Part shown: one piece after another, positions 35,119 through 44,779 of the stretch | How positions within the stretch are numbered: position 1 is the first letter of the stretch | Layout: every line of letters starts with the position of its first letter | Source of the DNA: CAWFGS01 sp963815535 | Lineage (GTDB): Bacteria > Pseudomonadota > Alphaproteobacteria > Sphingomonadales > Sphingomonadaceae | DNA: 64,000 nt | NCBI GenBank assembly: GCA_963815535.1 | Contig: CAWFGS010000003.1 | Span: forward strand, 450,111 to 514,110 | Direction: 5' to 3' | The notes under the pieces: model-generated | Database searches by the model: none | The model's input: the letters and a program-made list of their open reading frames with translations, nothing else | What the model was told of the DNA's origin: nothing | Position numbers and translations under genes: made by a program

Positions 35119-36040
35119 CGGTATTATGCTGCATGCAACAATATATATCCGGCGAATTGCAGCTGACGGCGGATATGCGCCGCAAGCTGCTTCAATCTTC
35201 GACTGAACTGATGCCGGCGCTCAACTCGAACAGTTTGTTCTAGGGAGACGCATGTTTCTGCCGTGAACAGGAAAATGGTGCGCCATGCAGTCGCCAGCGA
35301 ACTCGTCTCTCCGCTGTTTTCCCTGATATCAGGCCTATTTCCTGTAAACTGACTTTTCTGGCGGCATTTGAAGTTGTTCGGTAAGGCGACACTGCATCAA
35401 AACCGCAGAACTCTGCGGCTTTGCCGAAAAGATCACCCCCTTCCCGATCTCTTTGGAACAGGGAATTCGCCTTTGAATAACAGGGAACTCGAAATGCGAT
35501 AACAACGACTTCACACAGGTTTTATGGTGCGCGGTAAGTTCGCATTCGCGCAAGCCGACCTGCAGTAAAGAGCTAGCCTATGAGCATCCATGTTCGGTCG
35601 TCGCATGGTGCTTTTGACGCCAACTGTTCAAATCGCGTGCAGCAAGGCTATGCGTGGGCGTCACATGGTCGGCCCATAGTTCTGGTACCAGAATGTCCTA
35701 TGCAGCGAGCCGCAGCCCAAACGCGTTTTGGTGCATACCCGCTTGGATAGTAACGGACCCTGTGTGATTCTTCATCAACGTATAAGAGACAGTCGATATC
35801 GTGGATAATTTTATTTTATCCTTAACAGTGGTTAGGAGTTGGGAGGTTCCAAGTAAGGTGTCGTTTTTCTTCACTGCACGCCTTAATATAACGTAAGATA
35901 GACCTCAAGTACCTCAAAGTAACTAGGGTCTAAGAGGGTTCTAAGAAGGCTTTAAAAGGGCGTATAGGTTTCTATTGCCCTCACATTGCCACGCAAGTAA
36001 TTACTTTCGCAATCTTCGGTCATCGCAACCGGAGAATATC
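35119..36040. other. Lower-GC intergenic region before the methyltransferase island
   Basis: About 920 bp with no gene I can support, and clearly more AT-rich than its surroundings, especially from about 35,760. It holds a 36-codon frame from an ATG at 35133 that has no recognised product. At 35780-35792 is GTATAAGAGACAG, identical to 13 bases of the Tn5 mosaic end. Imperfect short direct repeats occur at 35912-35960 (ACCTCAAGT/ACCTCAAAGT and CTAAGAGGG/CTAAGAAGG) just upstream of the methyltransferase leader. GGAG eight bases before 36041 is the methyltransferase ribosome site. Confidence 0.5.
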
Positions 36041-37411
36041 ATGTCTACGCCTACGCCTATCGAGTTCACCAACCGCCTGGTAATGAAGCCGGTTGCAAAC
36101 TTGACCCCATACGCGCGCAACGCCCGCACCCATTCGAAGAAGCAGATCAAGCAGATCGCTCGCAGCATCGAGCGGTTCGGCTTCGTTAATCCCGTGCTGG
36201 TGGGCGATGATGACCAGATCGTTGCCGGACATGGCCGGGTCGAAGCGGCCAAGCGGCTCGGGATGAGTAACGTGCCGACGCTGGCGCTGTCACATCTCAG
36301 TGAGGCGGAGCGGCAGGCTTATGTGCTGGCAGACAACAAGCTGGCCGAGAACGCCGGCTGGGACAAGGAACTGCTGGCGATCGAGCTGCAGCATCTAGTC
36401 GATCTCGACTTCGATGTGGAACTGACCGGGTTCGAGATCGCGGAGATCGATTTTGTCATCGAGGAAGCCGGTGCTAACAAGGCTGGCGAGAGTGATCGCA
36501 TTGAAGACGCTGTTCCTGTGTCTGATGGACCGACCGTTACCAAAGCGGGCGATGTCTGGACGCTGGGAGCGCACCGGCTGATCTGCGGCGATGCCCGCGA
36601 CGCTGAGGTGATAGCAAAGCTACTCGACGGACGCCGCGCGCATCTCATGTTTACCGACCCACCGTACAATGTACCGATCGATGGCAATGTCTGCGGGCTC
36701 GGCAGTGTCACGCACAAGGAGTTCGCGTTCGCCAGCGGCGAGATGAGCCAGGACGAATTTACGACCTTCCTCACCCAGTCGCTCGCAACGCCCGCTTCGC
36801 ATCTGAAAGACGGCGCCATTGCGTTCGTGTGTATGGACTGGCGCCATATGCGCGAGTTGCTCGACGCCGGCGAAGCCGTGTTCGACGAACTGAAAAACCT
36901 GGTTGTCTGGAACAAGACCAATGGCGGGATGGGCGCCTTCTATCGTTCAAAACACGAGCTGGTGTTCGTATTCAAGAAGGGCACCGCACCCCACACCAAC
37001 AGCTTCGGGCTCGGCGAGACCGTGCGCTATCGCACAAACGTGTGGGATTATGCTGGCATAAGCAGCGTGGGTGCCGAGCGCGACGAGGCCCTGGCGATGC
37101 ATCCGACGGTCAAGCCGGTCGCGATGATCGCCGATGCAATCAAGGATTGTTCGCGGCGCGGCGAGGTGGTGATCGACTGCTTCGCCGGCTCGGGTTCGAC
37201 GCTGATCGCTGCCGAGCAGAGCGGGCGCATCGCAATGCTGATCGAATACGAGCCCGGCTATTGCGACACCATCGTGCGACGTTGGCAGGACTATACCGGC
37301 GATAAAGCGATACGCGCGCACGATGACGTGCCGTTCGACGATGTGATCGAGCCTGAGGGAGGCTCGGTGCCCGAGAAGCCAAGTATAGCACGAGAAGGAG
37401 AACCAGCATGA
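36041..37411 (+). CDS. ParB-domain-containing DNA (adenine/cytosine) methyltransferase of mobile-element type
   Basis: A 456-residue protein. Residues about 10-110 form a ParB/sulfiredoxin-like domain (LTPYARNARTHSKKQIKQIA, GFVNPVLVGDDDQIVAGHGR, VLADNKLAENAGWD). The C-terminal half is a DNA amino-methyltransferase with catalytic TDPPYNVPIDG (motif IV) before the SAM site DCFAGSGSTLIAAE (motif I), the beta-class order. Such ParB-MTase fusions are typical of phages and integrative elements and usually lack a cognate nuclease, as here. GGAG precedes the ATG. It overlaps the DUF5681 gene by four bases. The composition is less GC-rich than the chromosomal genes on either side. Confidence 0.92.
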   Translation: MSTPTPIEFTNRLVMKPVANLTPYARNARTHSKKQIKQIARSIERFGFVNPVLVGDDDQIVAGHGRVEAAKRLGMSNVPTLALSHLSEAERQAYVLADNKLAENAGWDKELLAIELQHLVDLDFDVELTGFEIAEIDFVIEEAGANKAGESDRIEDAVPVSDGPTVTKAGDVWTLGAHRLICGDARDAEVIAKLLDGRRAHLMFTDPPYNVPIDGNVCGLGSVTHKEFAFASGEMSQDEFTTFLTQSLATPASHLKDGAIAFVCMDWRHMRELLDAGEAVFDELKNLVVWNKTNGGMGAFYRSKHELVFVFKKGTAPHTNSFGLGETVRYRTNVWDYAGISSVGAERDEALAMHPTVKPVAMIADAIKDCSRRGEVVIDCFAGSGSTLIAAEQSGRIAMLIEYEPGYCDTIVRRWQDYTGDKAIRAHDDVPFDDVIEPEGGSVPEKPSIAREGEPA

Positions 37412-37701
37412 GCGTGTGGGATGACGATGATGAAATCGGGTATCGCAAGCCGCCCAGATATACGCAGTTCCAGAAAGGCCGGTCGGGCAATCCGAACGGG
37501 CGGCCTCGAAAAGCTAAGCCTTCAGCGCCCACCGAACCTTCAGCTGCATCCGTGGCGGCATCGACCGAACATGACGATGTCATGCGCGAACTCTATGACG
37601 AGAAGGTCACCATAACCAGCAAGGGGAAGATGAAGCAGATCACCGCGTTCAGGGCGCTCGCCTTGCGACAGCGCAAGGATGCGCTCGGAGGCCCTTCATA
37701 A
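37408..37701 (+). CDS. DUF5681 domain protein, probably truncated
   Basis: A 97-residue protein. Its N-terminus IGYRKPPRYTQFQKGRSGN and PNGRPRK are the DUF5681 signature, a domain that accompanies ParB-type methyltransferases in phage and integrative elements. The middle is Ala/Ser/Pro-rich; VMRELYDEKVTITSKGKMKQITAFRALA is family-like, but the chain ends abruptly at QRKDALGGPS. Related proteins continue for another 60-90 residues, so the 3' end is probably lost, perhaps at the right edge of an element. The start overlaps the methyltransferase stop (ATGA). Confidence 0.75.
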   Translation: MSVWDDDDEIGYRKPPRYTQFQKGRSGNPNGRPRKAKPSAPTEPSAASVAASTEHDDVMRELYDEKVTITSKGKMKQITAFRALALRQRKDALGGPS

Positions 37702-38105
37702 AACCTTTGGGGTTCCGCTCGGTTGCGCAGCTCGAGCGGCACTGTGAGGATCAAAATAGCTCAAGCCAAATTCAAAGCGCTAGCTGGCGCTAGGCAATAA
37801 AGGTTTAAAATGGGAGAACATATGGAAATCGTAATGTTTAGAATTGCCGCATTGCGCCCCAGTTTCGTTCGTTCGAGCGGTCGCGGCACGCCCACAATAG
37901 CTGCCGTTTGCCAAGTTTTCTCGAAGGCGATGTAGCTGCATTTATATGCGAAATACGTTAAGGTATCTCAACGTTCTACTTCACTGAGCCTTTTCAACAA
38001 CCACCGTTGACTGGGCAATGCATGGCGCACTTGGAAGGCATCGGTCGGCTTACGGTAATTGAGCTATGAAGACGCCAACTTTGAAACCAAGGTCGTCGGC
38101 CAACC
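37702..38105. other. Intergenic region between the DUF5681 gene and virB11
   Basis: About 400 bp with lower GC. A 42-codon frame begins at an ATG at 37810 (MGEHMEIVMFRIAALRPSF), with AAAGG nearby, but it has no recognisable family and I do not call it a gene. No clear inverted repeat, tRNA or attachment site was seen, although this is where an element boundary would be expected. Confidence 0.4.
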
Positions 38106-39104
38106 TCACAGCAGCTCGCTCGTTCTTGCGATCTGTGTAATTCCACGCTTGCCAGCTTCGTCGCGGCCCAGTTGTACGATCACATCGATCACACTGGAAG
38201 CATACGCGATGGTGTCTTGTCTGGTAAGGCCGAGGCCAGTTTGCATGACCATGAGTGCCAGCTGCTCCAGCGCGCCCGTCAGCGAGTTAGCGTGGATGGT
38301 CGAAAAGCTGCCGGGATGGCCGGTGTTGATGGCGCGAAGGAAGCTCACGCTTTCCGCTCCCCGCAATTCGCCCAACACTATCCTGTCCGGGCGCAGGCGC
38401 AAGGCAGCTTGCAGCAATTCGTTGGCGGTAACTTTCGCTTCGCCCAATTCACCCTTGACCGCCACGAGTCCGACCGCATTGGCGCCTGGAAATTTCAGCT
38501 CCGGCGTATCTTCCACCAGAACGACGCGTTGCTCTTCCGAGATTTCACCGAGCATGGCATTCAGAAACGTTGTCTTGCCGCTGGAAGTGCCGCCGGAGAT
38601 CAGAATCGTCTGACGCTGCGCGATGGCCGCTTGTAAAAATGCGATCGGCTGCATTTGAGCGTCCGGCAATACCGCATCGCGAGGCGGTGCGAGGGGGCCG
38701 GAATCATAAGCGTCCAGCGGCAGATCGAGACGTCGGTGCCGCCGGATCGCCATGACCCAATGTTCGCGCGTTGCCGGCGGGCCGCAGAATTGCACGCGCG
38801 CGCCGCCGGGTAGAGTGGCGCCGAGCAAGGGGTGTTCCCGATTGATGCCCTGATGGCTGACCCGCGCGACCTGTTCGGCAAGGCGCTGCACCAGTCGGTC
38901 GTCGATTTCCGGCGCTGCAATGCGCTGCATTCCAGGCTGTCCGGCATCTTCGATCCATAGTTCGCCCGGCTGGTTGACCATGATTTCCGTCACCGTGTCG
39001 CGTTCCAGCCATTGGCGGAACGGCGCGAGATAAGCGTCGAGATAGACGCTGCGTTCGCGGGGAACCGGCACGGTATCGGTCAGAGTGACTATCTCGGCCG
39101 ACAT
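38106..39104 (-). CDS. virB11: Type IV secretion ATPase VirB11
   Basis: A 332-residue hexameric traffic ATPase. The N-terminal domain (TEIMVNQPGELWIEDAGQPG) precedes the RecA-like domain with Walker A ISGGTSSGKTTFLNA, the Asp-box VVLVEDTPEL, Walker B RIVLGELRGAE and the His-box GHPGSFSTIHANS. It powers pilus assembly and substrate transfer at the inner membrane. I chose the ATG followed by SAEIVTLTD, eight bases after the virB10 stop. It is the last gene of the secretion operon. Confidence 0.93.
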   Translation of the reverse strand: MSAEIVTLTDTVPVPRERSVYLDAYLAPFRQWLERDTVTEIMVNQPGELWIEDAGQPGMQRIAAPEIDDRLVQRLAEQVARVSHQGINREHPLLGATLPGGARVQFCGPPATREHWVMAIRRHRRLDLPLDAYDSGPLAPPRDAVLPDAQMQPIAFLQAAIAQRQTILISGGTSSGKTTFLNAMLGEISEEQRVVLVEDTPELKFPGANAVGLVAVKGELGEAKVTANELLQAALRLRPDRIVLGELRGAESVSFLRAINTGHPGSFSTIHANSLTGALEQLALMVMQTGLGLTRQDTIAYASSVIDVIVQLGRDEAGKRGITQIARTSELL

Positions 39105-39111
39105 TGCCCGA

Positions 39112-40246
39112 TCAACCGCCGCTGACTTGCGAGAAATCGAGATCGCGGGCGGTAAAGATACGGATCGGTTCACCCTGGCGGACGCGAACGGTGGGACCGA
39201 TCTGGCCATCGGTTTGCAGGGCTTGCGATGCGGCGCTCTGCCCGCCGCCCAGCACAACCGTTCCGCCCCCGCTGGCAAGGTTGCTCAACCCGCCGACGAC
39301 CGACAGCAGCAATGCGGAGCCGAACCGTTTGAAAAAGTTCGAATTGACCTTGCCTTCCAATCCGGTCGTGCCATCGAAACCGATGGCAGGGGAAGCGATA
39401 TTCACCGACGCTCCGTCGGGACGGATCAATCGGGTCCAGATCACGTATGCGCGTTTCTGCCCCGCCTGCAGGCCGGACTGATATTGTCCGATAAGGCGGC
39501 TTGAGCGTGGGACCAGCACGCGTTTTCCATCGAAACTGCGGACGTCCTGGCTCACGACGGCGCGAACGAAGCCGGGAACATTCGTATCGATCGCCGTTTC
39601 CAAAATGGCAGGGATCAGAGTGCCTTGCGTTACCGTCGTGGCCGGGTTCGTCATCGGGATCGGCCTGCGCCGTCGCGCCTCCGACGCCGCCGATCCGGCT
39701 GGCGAAGTCGCCCGCGCCGCCCTCGGCCGCCGGGCCGACGCTTTCGGCGGCAGCCACGACCGGAGAGGACACCACGCCGACGGATGCCCCGCTTGCATCG
39801 TAAACGATCGTGGGGCTGGCGTAGGGGTTTACCGCCGGTCCCGCGTTGACCATCGGCGCGGCCGACAGAATAGGCGACGGTGCCGGATCATATTGTGGAG
39901 CAGCCACCGTACCAGCAGTGTTGATCGGCGCGACTTCCGGTGCGGGCGTTGCCGCTGCTGCCACCGGCTGCGTCGGAACCGCGACATCGGGATTGCCGAT
40001 CGCTTCGGGGGGCGCAAGCCGCGCGGAATTCATACTCCACAAGGTAACTGCCCCCAGCATAGCGACAATGGCGACACCGGCGGCCAAACCAAGACCATCC
40101 GATTTACCCTTGCGCTGGGTAACGGCGGGAAACGCATTGCGGCTGGCGAGATCTATGATTTCCGCCGTTTCGCCTTCTCGCGGATCGACATCGTTGGCGA
40201 CGGTTCCAGGTTCGGTTTTCGCTGACAATCGTGTGGCGAGGCGCAT
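39112..40246 (-). pseudogene. virB10: Type IV secretion core protein VirB10, frameshifted
   Basis: The first part encodes a cytoplasmic tail, one membrane helix (GLGLAAGVAIVAMLGAVTLW) and a Pro/Ala-rich periplasmic linker, and goes out of frame after GGATAQADP. The second part, shifted by one, is the TrbI/VirB10 barrel domain (TQGTLIPAILETAIDTNVPG, KRVLVPRSSRLIGQY, FKRFGSALLLSVVGG). One extra G in GGG at 39656-39658 explains the break; removal gives a 377-residue protein, and the length is 3n+1. VirB10 spans both membranes and senses ATP energy, so a real frameshift would disable the machine. It abuts virB9 with a one-base overlap. Confidence 0.85.
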
Positions 40247-41070
40247 TATCGTATTCCCCCAACAGTCGCAGCGGTGGACGGGTCTGGCACGAAGGTAGCC
40301 AGCGGCTGATCCACCGCGCGCGGTGGTGATATCGTCCGGGGTGGCCCCGCATTGGTCAAAGTTGCCATCTGTTTGCCGGATCGCAGCACTATTGCGGCGG
40401 GAACCCCGTCGACCACGATCGTATCGCCGCGAACGGTGAAATTGACCGGGCCTTCCGTGCCCTTGCGATCCGTCACCAGAATGGCCGGTACGGGCTTGTC
40501 CACGTTCCAGGCAAGAAACGTGGCTTGCCCGTCATCATAGATGCGCGCGGGCAGCAGAGCGGTATCGCCGTCGCTCGCCCATGCGAAGTTCAGTTCCGCC
40601 GGATCTACCACTGCATAGGGATCGTTCGCAGCCGCCCGTTCCATCGCGTTCGGCGCTTGTGCAATGACGGCGTCCGCCTCGGCCTCGGGTTCCGGGGGAT
40701 AGGTGAATTTCAACATATACAACGGCCGGTTGCGCGGGCTGGCGACCAGATCGAACAGATACGTTCTCCGGTTGGTCACCACTGTCATGTTGGTCGATGC
40801 GCTGGCCGATAGCGGCTTGACGAACAGCAGATCGGCGCGCTTGTTCGGGGTGACCTGCCATGACTGGCTGTCGCCGATCGCCACGTTCTCGATCACTTCG
40901 TCCGTGCCGAAACTGATAGTTGCCTGAACGCCAGCCTTACCATCGAGGCGCACGACCTCGCCCGGATCGTAGAAACGTTCCTGCAGACGGGCATCCTGTG
41001 CATGGGCAGGGGCGACATGCCCCACGGCTGCTACCAGCATCGCCAGGACCAGAAACATGGCGCGGATCAT
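40246..41070 (-). CDS. virB9: Type IV secretion core protein VirB9
   Basis: A 274-residue periplasmic protein with a Sec signal (ending APAHA). The N-terminal beta domain has GVQATISFGTDEVIENVAIGD and WQVTPNKRADLLFVKPL, and ASTNMTVVTNRRTYLFDL is characteristic of VirB9/CagX. The C-terminal O-layer domain contains LNFAWASDGDTALLPARIYDDG and TIVVDGVPAAIVLRSGKQ. It forms the outer-membrane core ring with VirB10 and VirB7. No virB7 lipoprotein gene is visible. It overlaps virB6 by four bases. Confidence 0.92.
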   Translation of the reverse strand: MIRAMFLVLAMLVAAVGHVAPAHAQDARLQERFYDPGEVVRLDGKAGVQATISFGTDEVIENVAIGDSQSWQVTPNKRADLLFVKPLSASASTNMTVVTNRRTYLFDLVASPRNRPLYMLKFTYPPEPEAEADAVIAQAPNAMERAAANDPYAVVDPAELNFAWASDGDTALLPARIYDDGQATFLAWNVDKPVPAILVTDRKGTEGPVNFTVRGDTIVVDGVPAAIVLRSGKQMATLTNAGPPRTISPPRAVDQPLATFVPDPSTAATVGGIR

Positions 41071-42284
41071 TTTGCTTTCTCCAGCGAAGCGGTGTGCGTG
41101 GTGCGGAAGCGATTGCCGATCCCGCGCGTGCGTGCAGAGCGCCCGGACGGCGCCGCAATCGTCGGTCGGGTGACGCTGCCCGATGTGCCGCCCGCGACTA
41201 TCTTGGCAGTGCGACCCGACGACGCGCTCGATCCTCCGGTATCATTGGCGGCAATCGCAGTCGTCGTCGGCATGTCGATCCGCCGCGCGGCGGCCACGGC
41301 AACCGGTTGCCCCGTCGTGGCAGTCGCTGCGCCAACGTTGGCGCGCGTTGGGGTTGCGGCGGTCGAAGCGGGCGCGGCAACGGTCACGATATCGCGTTCC
41401 TTTTGTGGGACGAAGCCGAATATCCGCCATCCCGCGACCATCGTGGATGCCACTTTCAAGGCCATGATCATCAAGGCGACATGCACCGCGCCGACCATGA
41501 AGAATGCCATTGCCGCCTGTGCATCGATCTGTCCGGGAACCGCAGCCAGATTGGTAAGGATCGGCACGGACAGCTCCAGCATGATGCTTCCGGCCAGAAC
41601 CGCGAACAGGGGGGTCAGCGATAGCAGCAGGACACCTTTCAGCCAGCCGGTAAACAGCCCGCGTGTGCCGTTGAACAGTGCCATGACCACGAATATCGGA
41701 CCCAGGGCGATGAGTACGGCCAGACCGATACGCGCGGTCACCAGCACACCCACCGTGCCGAGCAGAAACAGCGTCGCACCCATCCAGACCAGCCCTTCGG
41801 GCGAAAATGTCGATACGTCTGCTCCCGCATCGGCCCCTCCGGTCGCTGCCGCACCTTGCCCGGTCGCCTGCTGAACGGCGGCGAAAACGATATCGATCTT
41901 GTCGCCGAATGTCTGCGTGGCGGACCCCTCATTACCCGTCAGCAGCGATGCTAAATAATCGGGCGCGCCGATCGCGACATTGGCGACCAGTGTTTGATAG
42001 GCGACCCAACTGGTCGCGACGGTCAGTACCAGTCCCAGGGTAAGGAAACGCGGTGTCAGCGATCCGATGCCCAGGCTCGACCGCCCCAGCAGCAACTGGA
42101 TCGCGAAGAACGCGATATACAGTGTCAGCAGGATCGTCAGGGTGGTCACCATCGCGCCGCCGGGTGCGAACAATCTGCCGAAGGCGGAACCCGTCATTTC
42201 GGTGGACATGCAATCCACCGCACGCAGTGCTGCGGCAACGCCGGTCCCGACGCCCTGCATGACCTGGTCGCATTGTGCGCTCAT
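41067..42284 (-). CDS. virB6: Type IV secretion inner-membrane protein VirB6
   Basis: A 405-residue polytopic protein of the VirB6/TrbL family. It has about six membrane helices (MVTTLTILLTLYIAFFAIQLL, FLTLGLVLTVATSWVAYQTL, LAVLIALGPIFVVMALF, LLSLTPLFAVLAGSIML, MAFFMVGAVHVALMIMALKV) and a long Ala/Thr-rich cytoplasmic or periplasmic tail. GPIFVVMALFNGTRGLFTGW is a family landmark. It helps form the translocation channel. It overlaps virB4 and virB9 by four bases each; virB5 and virB8 are missing from their usual places on either side. Confidence 0.9.
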   Translation of the reverse strand: MSAQCDQVMQGVGTGVAAALRAVDCMSTEMTGSAFGRLFAPGGAMVTTLTILLTLYIAFFAIQLLLGRSSLGIGSLTPRFLTLGLVLTVATSWVAYQTLVANVAIGAPDYLASLLTGNEGSATQTFGDKIDIVFAAVQQATGQGAAATGGADAGADVSTFSPEGLVWMGATLFLLGTVGVLVTARIGLAVLIALGPIFVVMALFNGTRGLFTGWLKGVLLLSLTPLFAVLAGSIMLELSVPILTNLAAVPGQIDAQAAMAFFMVGAVHVALMIMALKVASTMVAGWRIFGFVPQKERDIVTVAAPASTAATPTRANVGAATATTGQPVAVAAARRIDMPTTTAIAANDTGGSSASSGRTAKIVAGGTSGSVTRPTIAAPSGRSARTRGIGNRFRTTHTASLEKAK

Positions 42285-44743
42285 TGTGCGGCCTGGCGTT
42301 CGTAAATGTCATAGGCATCGATCGTATCGTCGGGCTCCACGAGCGGACCGGGCCAGGCGTGTCCCGTCAGCATCGGAAACCATTGGGCAGGCTCGTCGCC
42401 CACCGCAGCGCGTATCTGATCGAGTTTGCGAACGGAGCTTTCCCGGCCCGACAGCAAGGTTAGCACTTCGGGCGCACCGGACAGATCTAGCCGCACGACC
42501 ACGCTGGCGTCGGGTTGCCGCACCAGAAAGCATCGGCTGTGTGCGGGCAGGGTGCGGATCAGCGCCAATTCGTGATCGGTCAGGCCGAACCCTTCGCAGT
42601 AATCTTCCGCCCGCGCGCGCGAATTGGGCATGAACACCATCGTCGCCGTTTGTTCGACAAGCGCGCTCGAAATCTTGCTTTCCAACGCATCGCGCGCGCT
42701 TTGCGTGGCGAAGCCGATCAACGCGTTGCGTTTTCGCAGAGTCTTCAACCAGTCGCGGATGCGGGCGGAAAACACTTCGTCGTCCAGCGCCTTCCACCCC
42801 TCGTCGATCAGAATCATCGCAGGTGTGCCGTCCAGCCGTTCCTCGATCCGATGAAACAGATACATCATCGTTGGCGTTCGCAGCTTCGGGTTCTCCAGCA
42901 GCGCGGTCATATCGAAACCGAGCACACGAGCGTCGAGGTCCAGCCGGTCATCGGCATTGTCGAACAACCAGGCATGTTCCCCGCCACCATTGTCGAAACC
43001 GGCCCGGTCGTTGCCGATCCATGCCGACAGGCGATCGGACAGGTCGCCCGGCTGCGGCCTCCGCGCGCCCGACAGCAATTCCTTGAAATGCCGAAGGCGG
43101 CGCAGACTTGCATCATTGGCATAGGCGGCATCCACCGCTTGATTGATCGCGGCCAGTTCCTCCGGCCCATCGGCATTCAGCAGCACGCCCAACCAATCGC
43201 GCAGGAATGCGCGATTGTGCGGCGTGTCGGGCAGGGCAAGCGGATTGAACCCAGTTGGTGCGCCCGCCGTGATCCGGTCATACCGTCCGCCGATCCCGCG
43301 CACGAAAAGCTCCGCACCGCGGTCCTTGTCGAACAGGACAGTGCGTGGTTTGAATTTCTGCGCCTGCGCGGCAAGGAAGTTCATCACCACCGTTTTGCCC
43401 GAACCGCTCGGCCCGATAACGCTGAAATTGCCAAGATCGCCGTGGTGAAAATTGAAGAAGAACGGCGTGGCGCTGGTGGTTTCGAGCAGTGTAACCGCCT
43501 CTCCCCAATGGTTGCCGTTCGCTTGGCCCAGGGCAAATCCATGCATCGAACCAAAGCCTGCCATATTGGCGCTGGAGATCATTGCGCGGCGGACGAGATA
43601 TTGCTCGTTGCCGGGAAACTGACCCCAGAAGGATGGCTCCAGATTGGTATCCTCCCGCACCGCAATCGCGCCTGTATCAGCAAGAGCGGCGGCGCAGGCT
43701 GCGGTCGCGTCATCCAGGGTGGCGAGATCGCCCGAACGGACCATGACGCTCAAATGGTGATCCCCGAAGCCGACCGCGCCGTTGCCCAGCGCATCGCGGG
43801 CGGCCATCATGTCGCTGCGTTCGGCGACTGCGTCTTCGTCTGCGGATTTCAACCGGCGGATCGACAGGTCCATCCGTTCGCGCGCGGTTTGGCGTTCGGT
43901 TGGGGCATAACTCTCGCTGACCACCATTTCGTAGGGCAGGCGCAGCAAATTATCGAGCAAGCCGGGCGAGGTCGCTTCGGGGTAATCCTTCAAACCCAGT
44001 ATGGCGGCGAAATCGGGTTGGCCGCTACCGCGCAGTTCCATTGCATCGAGCCCGAAACTGACCCGGCGATAGGGAAGCATGACCCCAAGATCGACATCGT
44101 CGGCAGGACGCCGCACCGGACGCATTTCGCCATTGTAGAGCGCGCTCAACAATTCGAGGATTTCGGAATTGCTACCACTGGCGCCCTGGTATTCACCAAG
44201 CAGCACCGCTCCATAGCTGGACAGCGACGCTGTCAGTCCGGTGATTGCGGCACGCAGGGCGCGAATGTCCTTGGGGTCGGCTTCTATGTCGGCCTTGCCA
44301 CGGCGGTTGATCATCTTGCCCAACCGCTCTGCCAAGCCGGCTTTGCCGCGCGCAGGACGTCGGATCAGTGTAATAAACTGGTCGTTGATGAACAGCGCCC
44401 CATCACCCAGCCGTTCCTTCCATCGCGCATCGATATGCCGGCTGATGGGATCGGCGAATTCTGCATCCAGCTCCACGGCGACACGGCGGCGGATCACATG
44501 GTGATACATGACGAAGCGCGCATCCAGCGTGGACCGCAGCATGATCTCGCGCGTGGCGGCATGGGCGTTCAGCGCATCGCTGTCTTCCGTTTCGAACAGC
44601 AGGCCGGGCACCTGCAGAGCGGCCATCACCGATCCGTCGCGCATCTGCACGATACTTTCGTCCAGCAGACGCGCATAGGGTAGCCGGTCGCCTGCGCGGG
44701 CTTCCTTCTCGCTCCATCCAGCCGGGCCGATCCATTTGGTCAT
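42281..44743 (-). CDS. virB4: Type IV secretion ATPase VirB4
   Basis: An 820-residue ATPase of the VirB4/CagE/TrbE family. The N-terminal half includes LPYARLLDESIVQMRDGSVM and RRVAVELDAEFADPIS. The C-terminal RecA-like domain has Walker A VIGPSGSGKTVVMNFLAAQ, then RTVLFDKDRGAELFVRGIGG and Walker B MILIDEGWKALDD, followed by the RKRNALIGFATQSARDAL switch. It energises pilus subunit extraction and assembly. GGGGAGGG precedes the ATG. It lies between virB3 (36-bp gap) and virB6 (4-bp overlap). Confidence 0.95.
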   Translation of the reverse strand: MTKWIGPAGWSEKEARAGDRLPYARLLDESIVQMRDGSVMAALQVPGLLFETEDSDALNAHAATREIMLRSTLDARFVMYHHVIRRRVAVELDAEFADPISRHIDARWKERLGDGALFINDQFITLIRRPARGKAGLAERLGKMINRRGKADIEADPKDIRALRAAITGLTASLSSYGAVLLGEYQGASGSNSEILELLSALYNGEMRPVRRPADDVDLGVMLPYRRVSFGLDAMELRGSGQPDFAAILGLKDYPEATSPGLLDNLLRLPYEMVVSESYAPTERQTARERMDLSIRRLKSADEDAVAERSDMMAARDALGNGAVGFGDHHLSVMVRSGDLATLDDATAACAAALADTGAIAVREDTNLEPSFWGQFPGNEQYLVRRAMISSANMAGFGSMHGFALGQANGNHWGEAVTLLETTSATPFFFNFHHGDLGNFSVIGPSGSGKTVVMNFLAAQAQKFKPRTVLFDKDRGAELFVRGIGGRYDRITAGAPTGFNPLALPDTPHNRAFLRDWLGVLLNADGPEELAAINQAVDAAYANDASLRRLRHFKELLSGARRPQPGDLSDRLSAWIGNDRAGFDNGGGEHAWLFDNADDRLDLDARVLGFDMTALLENPKLRTPTMMYLFHRIEERLDGTPAMILIDEGWKALDDEVFSARIRDWLKTLRKRNALIGFATQSARDALESKISSALVEQTATMVFMPNSRARAEDYCEGFGLTDHELALIRTLPAHSRCFLVRQPDASVVVRLDLSGAPEVLTLLSGRESSVRKLDQIRAAVGDEPAQWFPMLTGHAWPGPLVEPDDTIDAYDIYERQAAQ

Positions 44744-44779
44744 TGTGTGCCCTCCCCGGGCAGCGAATGCGAGGTCAGT

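Noticed and set aside
35133..35243. 36-codon frame divergent from imuA next to the LexA box
   Set aside because: No Shine-Dalgarno, no family resemblance, too short to support.
35335..35553. 72-codon minus-strand frame in the AT-rich gap
   Set aside because: No recognisable domain, start context or neighbour linkage.
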